Positions 43,217 to 55,638 are shown, counted from the stretch's first letter. The stretch is 64,000 nt of DNA from Tetraselmis striata (GCA_006384855.1 VCJN01001320.1:1-64000), one strand, 5' to 3'. Numbers and translations are program-made. The notes: a model not told the origin generated them from the letters alone.

Positions 43217-46200
43217 TCATGTTTTCCCTGGGCGGTGGCCGGAAGGGGGGGAGAGGGGGGGGGGGGGGGGGGGGGGTTGCCTGCACAGCTCGGAGTGGAT
43301 GAGGTCGCAGGGGAAGACGTCGCGCGGCTCGGGGTACTTGAGCACCGCCTTGCCGTCCAGGTAGCTGTTGAGCATCTTGGTGGTGGAGTAGTTGAAGCCG
43401 TCGCCCTGGGTGAGCTTGCGCTCGTTGGTGCGGCAGTCGTTCATCTTGCTGCGCACCTTCGAGGCCAGCACCTGCGATCCCATTCCGGGCAGCAAGGGGA
43501 GGCGGTGCAGGCGCGTCACTCCACCTGCCACACTCGCAGTACATTTACATATACATGAATACATACGTCCACATAAATGCATATTATGTAGATATACGTA
43601 TTTACATATTTGTATACATATTCATATATTTACATAGATATATAAATATATACATATAGTCCGCACGGCGCCCGCACCTTGCCCAGCTCCACGCCCCACT
43701 GGTCGAACGAGTTGATGCCCCAGATGAAGCCCTGCACCGCGATGCGGTTCTCGTACAGGCTGAGCACCTGGCCGACGCTGTACGCGTCCAGCTTGGGCAG
43801 CAGCAGGCTCAGGCTGGGGCGGTTGCCGGAGAAGTACTTGTGCGGGATGAGGGAGTCGGGGACGTTCTCGCTGCGCAGCGTGATCTGGTCCTTGCCGTAC
43901 GCCAGCGCATCCGCCTGCAAACCGCCATCAGCAAACCTATCGTCAGGGAGAGCCATCCCATACCTTCGCACGCCTGCTGCGAGCGGGGAACGCGCTGATC
44001 GGTGTCGCTATGGGGGTGGGCATTGCGACACCGCCGCAATGGTATCGCATCATCATCAACCTCGCGTCATAATGTGATGGCGCACCTGCGCAAAGAAGTT
44101 GCACATGAGCTCGTCGTGGTTGGAGACGACCTCGCCCTTGAGGTACACGCTCTGCTGGCTCTTCACGATGCCGATGAAGTCGCAGGGGATGACGCGGCCC
44201 TGGTGGATGAGCTGGTAGAAAGAGTGCTGCCCGTTGGTGCCGGGCTCGCCGAAGTCAATCTCGCCGCACTCGTAGGGCAGCGGGGTGCCGTCGATGGCGA
44301 CGCCCTTGCCGTTGGACTCCATGGCAACCTGCACATCGACACAAGGGGGGGGGGGGGGGGGGGGTAAGCACTCGGCCGGCGGCATGGCGCTGCCTCTTGC
44401 CTGGTGCGATGGTGTGCTGGCACAGCGGGCGGTGGCCAGATGGGTGGCCCGCCCCCGGGGAAATGGGGCAGTCTGCCTGCGGGCTGGGTTCCCCCCCCTA
44501 CCTGCTGGATGTGCGGCGCGAGCTTGGAGAGCGCCTGGCAGTATGGGAGGATGGCGCGCGCGGGGTAGCCCAGGAAGGTGGAGTTCCACACGGACAGGAG
44601 GCCGGTGAGCACGGGCAGGTTGTCCTCAAACTTGGCGGTCTTGAAGTGCATGTCCATGTCGTGCGCGCCCTCCAGGAAGCGCTCGATTGTCTCGTAGCCG
44701 TACTGCAGCGTGAGCGGCAGCACGCCCACCGCGGAGCAGACCGAGTAGCGGCCGCCCACCCAGTCCCAGAAGCCGAACGCGTTGTCCACGTCGATGCCGA
44801 ACTCCTTGACCAGCTTCAGGTTGGTGGAGACCGCCACCATGTGCTTCTTCACCGCGTCGGGGTGGTTCCCCAGCTCGGTCTTGAGCCAGGTGCGCGCGGT
44901 GCGCGCGTTGAGCATCGTCTCCGCGGTGGTGAACGTCTTGGAGACGACCACGATCAGCGTCTCCTCCGCATTCAGCCCGTTGAGCGCGCGCGCCACGTCG
45001 ATGGGGTCCACGTTGGCAAGGAAGCGCAGCTGCCGGCCGCTGCTCTCCGCCGCCGCCTCCTGGTCTGTGCGCAGCGCGTTGTGCACAAACAGCGGGCCCA
45101 GGAAGCTGCCGCCGATGCCGATGGCCACCACGCTCTTCAGCGGCTTGCCCGTCACGCCCACCCACTCCTCGTCCCGGACCTGCCCGGGGAGGGGGGGACA
45201 CAGCGGACAAAGGCAGGTGGCTCAGCGGCGCGCCCCCACCTTGGGCATAGCTCCAGCAACCAATGCCTGGTTGGCGCGCATCGGCGGGAATCCCGATTTC
45301 GCCATGACACGGGGGGTGGTCAGCGATGCAAGCTTGCCATAAATACGCTAAATACGATTGTCGTCGAGCCCCTAACGAAGACGGGGAGACCATATTTATC
45401 TGGGAATGAATTAGAATACACCAGCATACAAACATAGCGCTGGGATGTCGGGCTCAATGGTGCAAAACCGCCCATCATTGTTGCAACCCGCAAATCCATC
45501 CAAACCCTCTGGCAGAAGGGAGATGTACTCCAGGGAAGGGGGACCTGCCCGGGGAAGGGGGAGACAGCACCATCCCCACTCCACTCCCGGCTAAACTTCG
45601 GGCTTTGCACATGTCGACCCCCCCCTGCTCGCTCTCCCCCCCCCCCCCCCGGCCGCCCCGCCTGACGCATGCACGCACCTTGTTGGAGAAGGTCTTGATC
45701 TTGTTGAGCACCTCGTGCACATCGGGCACCACGTCCTTGCCGTCCACCATCACCTTCTGCGACTTCTTGGCGCGCAGCGCGGTGTGCAGCACCGCGCGGT
45801 CCTCCGTGATGTTGATGTGCTCGCCGTTGAACATGGCGTCGATCTTGCCGCGCAGGTCGGTCTCCTCCGCGAGCTTGAACAGCTTGGCCATGGTGGCCTT
45901 GGTCACGCGTTGGCGGCTGTAGTCCAGGAACACCTTGCCCTCGTCGCCCATCAGCTCCTTGATCATGCTGGCGCAGCGCTCCTCGTCGCGCAGCAGGTCC
46001 TTCAGGTGCGTCTTCTCGATCGCCGCCACCTCGTCCTCAAGCGCCTTCCAGGCGGGCAGGTCCGCGTTGGTGCCCGTCATGCCCGACTCGTCAATGGAGG
46101 AGATCACGGGGTCGATGGCGCCGGGCGTGGGTGTGGGGGCCGGCGGGGGGGTAGGGGCCGGCGGGGGGCTCGGCGCGGGCGCCGCGTCGCCGCTGGCATC

Positions 46201-47208
46201 GGCCTGCTATCGCCCATGGAGGGGGGAGGGGGATTTTCAGGGAGGAGCCGGGGGGGGGGGGGGGGGGGGGGGGGGAGGACGTCAGACAGTCCATCCACAG
46301 CAGGAAGAGGCAGCAAAGGGTACACTGTAAACCAGCACAGGCTGTACCAGTGAAGCGAAGCCGGGCTTTTGGGGCCTCGTGGTAGGGGGGCCATGATTGG
46401 AATAGGGTTGCATCCCCCGGCCCCTTCCCCCCCTCCTCCCATTTTTCCAGCGGAGGGGGGTGTGCTGTTTGGCCGGGCACATACAGCGGTGGGGCGCCGG
46501 GTAATACGGTGCATGTACCAGTATAATGGCACTGAGCAACCCTGCACGGTGTGGCCAAGAGGAGCTGACTGAGGGGGAAAAGGGATGATAAGGGGGCGGG
46601 GGTGAGAGGGAAAGGGGGGGGGGGGGGGGGGGGGGGGGGATTAACCAGAAACTCGTCGTCGTCAAGATGGCCGAGATGGTCATAGCACAACACCGTCGGC
46701 ACAGGCGCGCAGCCGCAGATCGCACGGCCGGGGTGAGGGGGGTGAGGGGGGACGCAATAAGGGAGGTACATGGGGTATCTGTACGGCTAGTCCCGACGGG
46801 CAGACGGCGTGCCAACTGTCGATAGCGCGACCCTCGCGTTATCGGGACGACCACGCCCCCCCCCCCCCCCCCCCCCCCCCGAAACGCCCCGCTACGGATT
46901 AAGCGGGCATTCCCGCTGGCCCCCGACAACGAGTGACAGCTGCCCCTATAAGTAAAATTATCCACGCATCAATGCGGGAAGTAGCTTAGGTGCGAGGACG
47001 CCGCGTCCTGAAGGACGTGAAGGGGTATCGGGTGGGTCGGACGCGGGGGTTTGGGGGGGGGGGGGGGGGGGGGGACCTGCGCGCGCGGGGTGACGATGGC
47101 GTGTCGGCGGGCGATGGGGGCGCGCAGCTGGCGCGCTGCGAGTGCGCCGCGCCGGCTGGAGCTCCGGCAAGTGGCAGCAGGGACGGCGGCTCGAAGTACG
47201 GCGACCAT
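43217..47208 (-). CDS. PGI1: Glucose-6-phosphate isomerase, plastid-targeted
   Basis: Interconverts glucose-6-phosphate and fructose-6-phosphate, linking starch synthesis and glycolysis. Exons: 47208-47077, 46203-45679, 45179-44502, 44328-44086, 43914-43678, 43471-about 43217; every junction is phase 0 and GT-AG. Exon 1 encodes a chloroplast-transit-like peptide ([20 protein letters not shown]..., Arg/Ala/Ser-rich, no acids). A Pro/Ala linker precedes the enzyme. Signatures: [73 protein letters not shown] (catalytic Glu and His) and [17 protein letters not shown] (PGI signature with catalytic Lys). Sequence details are closest to the plant cytosolic type despite the transit exon, as expected for algal PGI1. 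The C-terminus after [12 protein letters not shown] enters a C run whose length decides the frame, so the end is uncertain; a GC-AG intron at 43280 is an alternative. Confidence 0.9.
45381..45433 (+). repeat. Interspersed repeat in PGI intron 2
   Basis: Contains TTATCTGGGAATGAATTAGA then ATACACC; matches 40471-40525 in a TAN1 intron on the same strand. Both lie within introns of genes with opposite directions. Confidence 0.7.
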
Positions 47209-48636
47209 CGTGACAGGGTTAGCGAGCGGGGTCCGGAACAGGGTTCGGGGAGGGAGGGGGGAGGCTGTGTGGTGGTGGATCAGGGTTGTTCTGATGGCGA
47301 CGCCGACGATGGCGCGGGCGTCTGATGCGGCTCGCGACGACAGCGAGCACACACTACTACTGTACCATCATCCGGCGTGCGGTCACGATGCCCCGCGCAG
47401 TGCGTAATCCGAATATATTGCATAAAATCGGCTAATCCTTACATTACGACGGCCTCACGTTTTCCCGGAGACAGCGCAATGCGATAATTTATTGGGATAT
47501 TTGCTGGAGAATATCCGCGCGGGGTGGTGTGGCGAGCAGGAGCGCCAGCTGCCAGCCAGCAGTAGCAGTAGGCGAGGCCGGATGAAAGCAACAGGCCGTG
47601 TGATGAGGGGTTTATTGGTTTACCGTACTTGTATAATGCTATGTTTCATGCTACGTAAAATGCTATCTTTTACTAATTGGTTTTATGGGTTCACTTGCAC
47701 GGGGACTAAGAGTTGAGTGAGGGCAAAGTACTCCGGGCAGCAGGAAGGGCGGGAAATAACAGCCGCAAGCGGGCATCACTACGAAACCCACATAATGTTG
47801 TGCCGCCCGCCCGGGTACCTGTACTTAGCGTCTCTCGTGCCGCCTTGCCCCCCGGGCCCCCCGCCTGCATTCCGCCAGTAGTACTTCGCCTTCGCCCGAC
47901 TCTACCCCGTGTAACCAATAAACCCATCACAGTGATGCCTTAGGCCGACTCTTGTACCCGCACCGTACTACCAAACCGAACCGTAACCGTAAATCGCCGA
48001 TATTAGCGGCTGAAGATTTGCGGCCGACCGCTCCAGCCGCAAATATGGCCATATTTGCAGCTGACGAAAATCAGGGTCCGCCAAACGTAAATCGTACTAG
48101 TACTTAGCGCTTTACATATATGTTCTGCACACTGAAAACACCAACCGCAAATCTCCACTAGGCGGACGACGCCCGCCGCCCGCCCTCGGCACGTCACCCC
48201 CCCCCCCCCCCCTCCTCCCCCGCCCGGCGGGCAGCCTGGCTAGCACGCAGGATGGCGCCGCGATGCCATGCCGGGTCGGAAAAAGAGTTTGAACTTTTGA
48301 ATACTGAAGACCATGTGCCTTCATCGGCGAGGCAGTCGAACTTCCGTCTCCAGCTCGAGCCATTCAAGACGGCCTCCTCCCACGATCTTACCTCTTCACA
48401 CGGGCGCAGCGCCCACACTACACATCGCCCGCCGACAAGGCCGCCGTCTCGCCCCAAGACACGACTCCCCACCTCAAGGCCGGGCAGACTGGCGAGTCTA
48501 CCGAGGAGCTGGCTGGAGGAGGAGGAACTCGTCGAAGAGGAGCATGGCGGCGGTGGTAGCGACGTTGGCCAGGCCGACGAAGAGGGTGGCGACGAGGATC
48601 TTGACGATGACGATCAAGGGGACGCCCGGGAGCGAC
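47209..48636. other. Upstream of PGI; no gene recognised
   Basis: Holds the PGI 5' region. An acidic open frame at 48252-48671 (plus) ending inside the hAT element, with a Glu/Asp-rich stretch, has no family match. C run at 48199-48212. Confidence 0.4.
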
Positions 48637-48671
48637 GTATTAACCAGGGTTGGGCTGCATTCCACTTTTGA

Positions 48672-48812
48672 ATACTGCAGGCTGCAGTGCAGTGCAGTAG
48701 GCTGCAGTGCAGGCTGCAGTACTGCAGCCTGCAGTGCAGCCTGCAGTTAAGGCTGCAGTCACCGGGCTGCAGTACTGCATGCTGCAGTGCAGGCTGCAGT
48801 AGCACTGCATTT
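48672..48812. repeat. Subterminal CTGCAG array, left end of hAT-2
   Basis: More than ten overlapping CTGCAG/TGCAGT words, often GCTGCAGT with spacers; probable transposase-binding subterminal repeats. Confidence 0.85.
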
Positions 48813-49034
48813 GCTGATTTTAGGGAAGGGAAGGGCGGGACAGTGAAGGGCAAAGGGGCTTCCATGGCGGATGCAGAGGGGCAGCAATCGTGGTGGAAGT
48901 TGTAATACATCATTAAATTGCCTACAGAGGGGAAAAGCCTACTGTGTGTACATTTGTGTGTGTCCAACGATGATGCTGTCCCCACGCATGCATAGTGAAA
49001 CATGCGTAAAAAAGCATGATGGCATAAAAACCCT

Positions 49035-49798
49035 CTAATCCCCCGCCTCCTCATTCGTTGGCGCTGCCTCCTCATACTGCTCCAGCATGGACTCCACCGC
49101 TTCCCATTGAATGCGGCTGGCCTCCCCCTCGCCCTCGCCATCAAGGACTTGGCTGGCCAGCCAATCCTCCCCGCATGGCTTGAGTAGATCCGCCGCCACG
49201 GCGCTGAAAGCAGCCTCCCCGTAGTACGACGCCAGTAGCTCCTTGACCTTGGCATCCAAATCCAGATTCTTCTGAATAAAGACGCAGGCGCCCATGTTAT
49301 CCAGGTTCATTCTATTTCTTAAGTGCATGGTGACAAGGCGTGGGGCCCCTCGTGGGGCAGTGAACCGTGTAGGCCGCCCGCGTCGGCTTAGTGGCACAGC
49401 CAACAACACAGGACGTTCGACTTCCTACTCTCGTCGGGCGGTAGGCTAGTGTCATGCGGCACGTAAAAGACCAGACGGCACGGTTGTTCTCGCGCTGGGT
49501 GCCGCCCCAGCAGCCGGCGGCGGCTTTGCTGAGGATAGACAGGGGGGGGGGGGGGGGCACTGGGGTTCAGGCCTAAGAGTGGGTCATCTTCGCCGTTGCC
49601 GATGAGAATATCGTCGGCTTGCATCCCAAGTGGTGTCTGTGCCACTCGTGCTGACCTGTTGGCTGCAATGCTGGCCGCTGCGGCGCCGGTGCTGTCCGCT
49701 GCCATCGCCTCGTCCGCCATCGCTGCTGCGCCTTGCTCCGCGGCAGACTGGTATCCCTCCATGTAATTGACGAAGAGTGACGAGAGGAGGATGAGCAC
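49035..49798 (-). pseudogene. hAT-2 transposase fragment
   Basis: The frame from 49409 reads VTMHLRNRMNLDNMGACVFI then QKNLDLDAKVKELLASYYG and an acidic end at 49035, i.e. the RNR-xxPDNM-xxxVFLxKNLD part of the hAT dimerisation domain. The frame before it (49798-49388) overlaps in another frame and contains an Ala-rich linker (MADEAMAADSTGAAAAS). The WW and SKLAR parts upstream are missing, so only the last portion of the transposase survives. Confidence 0.65.
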
Positions 49799-50006
49799 GG
49801 TGAGCGTAAAGTGAGGATAGGTTCGGCTGGTGTGTGTGGTCTACTGGTATGTGCCCCGATGCGGCGACGTGTGATGGTACTGTACAAGCGAGTACGGTGC
49901 TGCTATCCGCGGCGCTCGGACCGCCGGAACTGTCGCCAAATGGCTTGTTATCATTGGCGGGCGCCATCCAAACGCTATCCTGTGATATTTGGGGCTGTTT
50001 GGGTTA

Positions 50007-50110
50007 CTGCACTGCAGTCCCTTTTCGGGAATAAGTACCGCAGGCTGCAGTGCAGTAGGCTAACTGCAGGCTGCAGTTTCTGCAGTCTGCAGTGCACTCG
50101 ATACTGCAGC
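50007..50110. repeat. Subterminal CTGCAG array, right end of hAT-2
   Basis: Same word family as the left end, less regular. Confidence 0.82.
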
Positions 50111-50127
50111 CCAACCCTGGTATTAAC

Positions 50128-51539
50128 GGTTGCTCCCGGGTTCCAGACCGCATGCGTCGCGGCCGTCCGCAGCAAGCCCGCCCGCGAAATTTGCGATTCC
50201 TACGGTTTCCCGTACCCGAACACATATTAACGACTACGACTGCGGTAGTAGTCGGGTACAAGACAAGGGTCACAGATAGACAAAGTCACGTCTTAATTAC
50301 TGTGGTCGGATAGGCAAGTGACATGTTGCCCTACTAGTATAAATACATGTAGTACGAGGTTTGCATTAGGGCTTTATCTAACTTTGACTTAACGTACGAA
50401 TTGCGTGGCTTTTCGCAAGTCCTAGACAATGACCATGTCAAGCCATGGTCTAGCCCTATCACATGGTCAACTAGAGACATCTAGAGGTTTACAGTACATA
50501 GTGCGTAGTATTGAGCACGAGCCCTGCGTCGTAGTAGCGCACGGACCGAGTACGCTCCGTACCCTCATCTTTTGGGGCCCACCCCCGTTGACCGGCAATC
50601 GGACTCTGCCTTGAGTTCGCCACCTAGTCTCGCGCAATACAGTCTGGACTCTAGCAATCGAGTAGGCGGGTATCGGCTATCGACGACTCATGCGAACTTG
50701 CTCGTCACGTGACGTCTCGCATGTATGTTCCTCAAGCTGTTTCCGAAGGCACCATCCCTAATATGGAACAAGACGCCCCGGGACAAACCGGCTGCTAAAC
50801 AAGCCTTTCTCTTGACGCGTTGGAGCAGCGCTTGACAGTGCACTCGACGGACCTCGAGCGTAGGCTGGCCGGGCAGTTTGAGACTGCGACAGCTGCTGTA
50901 CTCGCCCGGCTGACCACGACAAAGCTGCCATGAGCGACCGTTGACGACCCTACCCGTTTGGCCAATCCCTCGGACACGATCCGTGTGGCTGAGGGTGGTA
51001 ATCCCGGAGCTAGTGCCGGAGACGCCGAGCTACAGCCGTAGCCCGAGGACTACGGCATTCTAGACTTCGCCGCCACGGCAAAGTCATCGCTCCCGGCCTT
51101 GAGTGGCCACAACACTTCCCGCGCGAACCCGTACGGTATTTCGAAAACTACCCGAATATAAGATCCGATAAGCGGTTCGCGCCGTTAGTACAGTGTGCAC
51201 CTGCGGCAACTATGCGACGCCCACATCGTGCGGCCCGTTGCCCATGTTCTAGCCTCGTCTAGCAAGCCCACGACTGTCAACCACCGACACCGCGACCGCC
51301 CGTAGCGCCATAAGTGCCTCTTTATGCGGCGATGGTGGGCGGGTCGCGACCGCTACGGCCACGCAGGCGGCGTGCTGCGGGACCTCAGTGGCGACCCCGC
51401 AGCAACCAATCCGAGCGCCGCCCAAACCATAAACGTCGCACCGATGGCACAGACTCTGTCGAACCAGCTAGGAGAAAACGTACACTATTTATGTCTTCAA
51501 TTTTGACTAAACTGCCTTTCTATTTGGCCCTAAAGGCGT
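50128..51539. other. No gene recognised; possible 5' part of DIRS-C
   Basis: AT/GC mixed, no family match. It may include the leader of the degenerate DIRS element that follows, but no repeat matching its right side was found. Confidence 0.35.
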
Positions 51540-51649
51540 ATGGTGCCAAAACGCGAATCCCTGATGGGGGCGGTCAATCGGGCGGCAGTCGCGAGGGTGG
51601 ACCTCGCGGCCGCCAACCTGGGATATACGCGCGCCCCGAGCCGGCCGTT

Positions 51650-52530
51650 ATCGCCATGTGTCCTCGAAGGGGGCAGGGGGCTACGGCGTAGGCGGGAGAT
51701 GGTGGGTTGGACGGGGATGTGCCAGTGGATGCATATGCTCCGCCGCCCGCAGTGCCGGGCGGGTACTTCGGGCGGCGCGACGTGGATCCCGCGGCGCAGG
51801 GGCGCGGCGTGCGCGGACAGATTATTCCTACCGTATTCGAAGCGCGAAATGTCGTACAGGTTACTGCGGGAAGTGTTGTGGCCCCCGCGCGACATCACCG
51901 AGCCTCGCATGTGGCCCTCACCGACGACGCTGCCCGCGCCCTGGCGGACAAGAAGTCATGAGCCGCGTATGACGAGTACAACCACATCGGATTATATGCC
52001 GTCTTCAACAGATGCGCCGACGAGGCGCTGCACGACGCTATGGAAACGCTTTCGGCCCAACCTGCTACGGCTGGCGGCGCGACCGGGGCCCTCGCCAAGA
52101 TCCGAGCACGCTTGTGCACCTACGAGTAGGCGACGGAGGAGGCCGCCCGTGCACGGCTGGGCTACCTCCGCCTCATCAAGACAGCTACAACAAGCACGGA
52201 TTCGGACCGATTCTTCGCGGAGCTCGCGTACGAACGTTTTTGCAAGCCCTGACAGCCCGCCGTCTCAAGCACGCACCTTCGACGAGCTACACCGCGCCTT
52301 CGTCGACGGCACCCTCGAGGCCAGGCTCACCGCCGCCAGCAAGGCGGTTGCGGGCGCCTCGTACGCCAAGATCACGACCGACAAGGCCGACAAGAAGACC
52401 AGACAGCGGTGGAGAGACGCAAGCGCAAGCATAATGCGGCGGCTGCGGCGGCTGCGGCAAAGAAGGCAGCAGCAACCAAGAAACATCCGGGAAAATCTAG
52501 CGAATGATGGTGTAAACCGTCGTTCCGAGT
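51650..52530 (+). pseudogene. DIRS-C gag-like ORF (broken)
   Basis: Pieces in changing frames: VDAYAPPPAVPGGYFGRRDV, YDEYNHIGLYAVFNRCADEA, LGYLRLIKTATTSTDSDRFF and a Lys/Ala-rich end (about 52430-52500). The order matches ORF1 of the complete element (YRSLYCFGFYDAVAHAALCE, then FLAFIRLNASNDADA). Confidence 0.55.
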
Positions 52531-52574
52531 AGTCTTGTCCCCCCCCCCCCACCCCCCCCTCTCCCCCCTTCTAG

Positions 52575-54600
52575 ATGTGTCACCGCGTGCGTAGGAGATG
52601 GCGCGAGTGGGAAAGCATCGGCGCGAACGATGAGCAAGTTTTGGATTATATCCGCCGAGGGGTTCGCATCAAGTTCAAGGGCGGGCTACGACCGCCACCT
52701 TTCAACCACGGCGTCTCGATCAAAGACGCCACCCCGTCTCAACTAGACTTCATGGCTACGGAGCCACCGCGATTCGAGCGCATCCGAGCGTGGGAGCGGG
52801 GACACGACGACCGTTGGGTTTCCCGCATGTTCCAAGTCCCCAAGTCCGGCACCAACAAATGGCGTCTCATTGTCGACCTATCCTACGCATGCTCAACCGC
52901 AACTGCTCGGAGTTGCCGATGGCCTACGAAACTCTCAAACACCTTCGCCCCCTCGCATAGAGCCGCGACTGGTTTGCCTCCCTCGATTTGCAAGATGGCT
53001 ACTTCGCCCCGGCATCGGGAGAAGGATTGCGACTACTTCAATGTGAACTACCGCGGGGAGCTTTGGCGGGGAGCGTGCCTCCCGATGGAGTGGTCTGGTT
53101 CCGCCTACTAATTTTGCGAGCTCATGGGTCGCTTCACGGACTACGTACCTCCATGCCCGTCCCGCAACCACCTCGCCGGCATCAAGCCCGCCGGCGCGAA
53201 AGTCCATCCGGCGCTTTCTCCGGAATACCCGGCGGAGAGGGGATCGTATGCTTCCCTACCATGACGACTTCCTATTCCTAGCGGACTAGACGGAGGCGGC
53301 CTACGCCCTACGGACCCGCATCAACGCCCTACTCGACCGCCTCGGCATTAACCGTAACCACGAAAAGGAACACTGGGAGCATGCACAGGTGGGCGAGCAC
53401 CTTGGCTTGGAGGTGGACCTCGGGCGCGGCGAAGTCCGCACGCCGGCGCGGAAAAGCTGGCGACGCTAGCCCGAATAATGGCAAGCGGCTTCCTCGGTCT
53501 CGCCGCCTCCAACCGCCGCTTGCTACCCGCCCGCCAACTAGCCTCCTTTGCAGGGAAGGCGTAGTTCCTATACCTCGTAGTTCTTATATAGCGCCCGCAC
53601 GGTTCATCCTGCAAGAGCAAAACTACTGCGTGCTGGCCACTCGGCGAGGAATGGGGGGGGGGGGGGGGAGGGGGGGTGGGGGGGGTGAAACTGATGCATC
53701 AGATGAAGCGCGACCTGGAATGCTTGGCGTCGGTGGCGGCACAACACAATGGCCGCTCGATCTTCAAGCCAATCGAATCAACGTACCTCCACGCGGACTC
53801 GTCCTGCGGCTACGGATGGGGAGAGCACTCAACGACAATCCATCGTGGTACCAAGCACGCGGTTTTTGGTACGATTCCGACCGCAAGCAACACATGACGT
53901 GGAAGCAATTGCGGGCGGTGCGTTTGGCAATCTAATCCTTCATGCTACGGTTGCGCGGCCGATGGGTACTACTACACAAAGACAACACCGCGGCCGTGGC
54001 AGCCTTGAGCCCTTGACCTCGATGACCTCGCGGGCACTGGTCATGATATGGAGGAGATGCGGCGATTGTGGCACATCCTAGATTTTCAAGACATCGACCT
54101 CCGACCCCGGTACATTTAGTCGGCGGCCACGTGTGGGCCGAGCGACTCAACCGCGAGCTTGACCACGACGACTGTTAGCTCAACCCCCGCATCTTTTCTA
54201 CATGCAGAGCATTTAGGGACCGCACACGATCGTCCGATTCGCCTCGATGGAGAACGCGAACGTACCCCGCTACATTTCTGGCTGCCTGGCGCGACCCGTG
54301 TTCCAAGGCGGTGGACTCACCCCACTTGCCGGACGTGTTTTGGCGCAGGGAACGCAATTATTGCAATGCCCCTTGGCCGATGTTGGACAACCAATCGGGT
54401 GCCGCCGTGACGGCGGTCATCGCTCTTTATCGGCCGGGCCGTCGGTGGTACTAACCGCGGTTGGAACACGTGGATGAGACGATCGTCTACCCGCACATCT
54501 GCGACCTCTTCTTTCCCGGCATGCTCGGGGCGCGTGCGAGGGCCAAACGACCCGCTTGGAGCATGACGGCCTTTTATTAGCTGCCACTCCGGCATCACTC
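52575..54600 (+). pseudogene. DIRS-C reverse transcriptase / RNase H (broken)
   Basis: RVRRRWREWESIGANDEQ, FNHGVSIKDATPSQLDF, VSRMFQVPKSGTNKWRLIVD, then a shift; DYFNVNYRGELWRGACLPME; a stop at 53109; RNase H pieces YLHADSSCGYGW (about 53780), MTWKQLRAVRLAI and LLHKDNTAAVAAL; then PHICDLFFPGMLGARARAKR (54490), which parallels SRDLFFPGLLGRRAG of the complete element. Catalytic DD is lost. Confidence 0.72.
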
Positions 54601-54625
54601 TACGCCCGGCAGGGGGCCCTAGGCC

Positions 54626-55480
54626 GTGCCATGGCCTCCCCTAGTCTCAGCGCTGGCGATGCGCACGTCATTCACGGTAGTACCCGCACGCTCCCGGCGC
54701 GCGCCGCTGTATAGACTCGTACATCACTCCACAAAAGCCCATGTGGACTGCGATGATGACTCGGGACCTCCGCGACATGCTCGGCACCGACCTGCTAATC
54801 GGTACCACGGCACTCGGCCTCCTGACGGGCTTGCTCGCGCACCGTGCACATACAAGAACTACTACTACGGTAGCGGCATGCGCACGTTCACAATTATGAG
54901 ACGAGGGTACACGGCGTTGCTCGGCCCCCAAGGCACTGTCGCGGCGGAGTCGCTACATCAGTTCTTCTCCGCCATCGAAAAGTACTACCGCGACTATCAC
55001 CGGCGGCCTGTGGCGCTAGGCGAGGTCCTACACCTCGCCTAGCGCACCGCGGGCTCGAACTATACAAAAGCAACGCATCACGGAGGAGGACGTGCGCGTG
55101 GCACTACCGGCAACGGTGGTCGGCAACATCCTCAACGCAGCCATCGCCCTGCTACAATTGAGGCCGAAATTTATCGCGGACATCCTCGGTTTCCGGGGTG
55201 CATTAGCTACGGTTACCAACTCCGTGCGTTCCTGCCGGGCCGAGTCAGGCATCATATGCGAAACCGGCGACTGGGTTGTCCACCTTCGCTACGGACGAAA
55301 TCATCTTGTACGTACGTCCGGAAAGCGACGGGCGACTAATAACGCACCAGGGTTTCCCGTAAACCCTTGGCGACAACAAAAACAAAAAACGGTGGCGAAA
55401 ACAAAAATCGGTGCCACAGTAAACGGTTTTAAGATAATTAGCAGACTGAACAGGAATAAAGTACTACCGGGGATTTGATC
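54626..55480 (+). pseudogene. DIRS-C tyrosine recombinase remnant
   Basis: Only the N-terminal part is readable: YKNYYYGSGMRTFTIMRRGY (about 54850) then ESLHQFFSAIEKYYRDYHRR, and a later VVGNILNAAIALLQLRPKFI. The catalytic HxxR and Tyr are not visible. Assignment rests on position and on the shape of the core-binding region. Confidence 0.45.
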
Positions 55481-55638
55481 ATTCTACTGCGGGTACCGAG
55501 TCTCTGCAGGTGAAATTCCGAATATTATACGGAATATTGACGCATAATTAGCACATACTGCATTTACTTGGGGCTCTGTGGTCACGCCGTCACGGTCCGG
55601 AGCGACGACGCTCTTCCGCGGGAGGGACGGGCACAAAG

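Larger units (their letters stand above)
48637..50127 (-). mobile_element. hAT DNA transposon (hAT-2) with TIRs and 8-bp target duplication
   Basis: The element is 48645-50119 (1475 bp). Both ends begin CAGGGTTGGGCTGCA as perfect 15-bp terminal inverted repeats (48645-48659 and 50105-50119), flanked by the 8-bp direct repeat GTATTAAC (48637-48644 and 50120-50127). Eight-base duplications and CAGGG ends are hAT hallmarks. Each end continues into an array of CTGCAG/GCTGCAGT words. The inner part carries a decayed transposase on the minus strand. At 1.5 kb it is too short for a full hAT transposase and is probably an internally deleted, non-autonomous copy. Confidence 0.92.
51540..55480 (+). mobile_element. 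Degenerate DIRS/kangaroo-like retrotransposon (DIRS-C)
   Basis: Gag-like region (51650-52530), reverse transcriptase (52575-53280), RNase H and methyltransferase-like region (53300-54600) and an eroded recombinase region (54626-about 55480), all in many broken frames. Protein order and motifs parallel the complete element at 31675-36583 (for example WREWESIGAND against WREWRRIGASG) but identity is low, so it is a different family. No split repeats were found and the right end seems lost. Confidence 0.75.
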
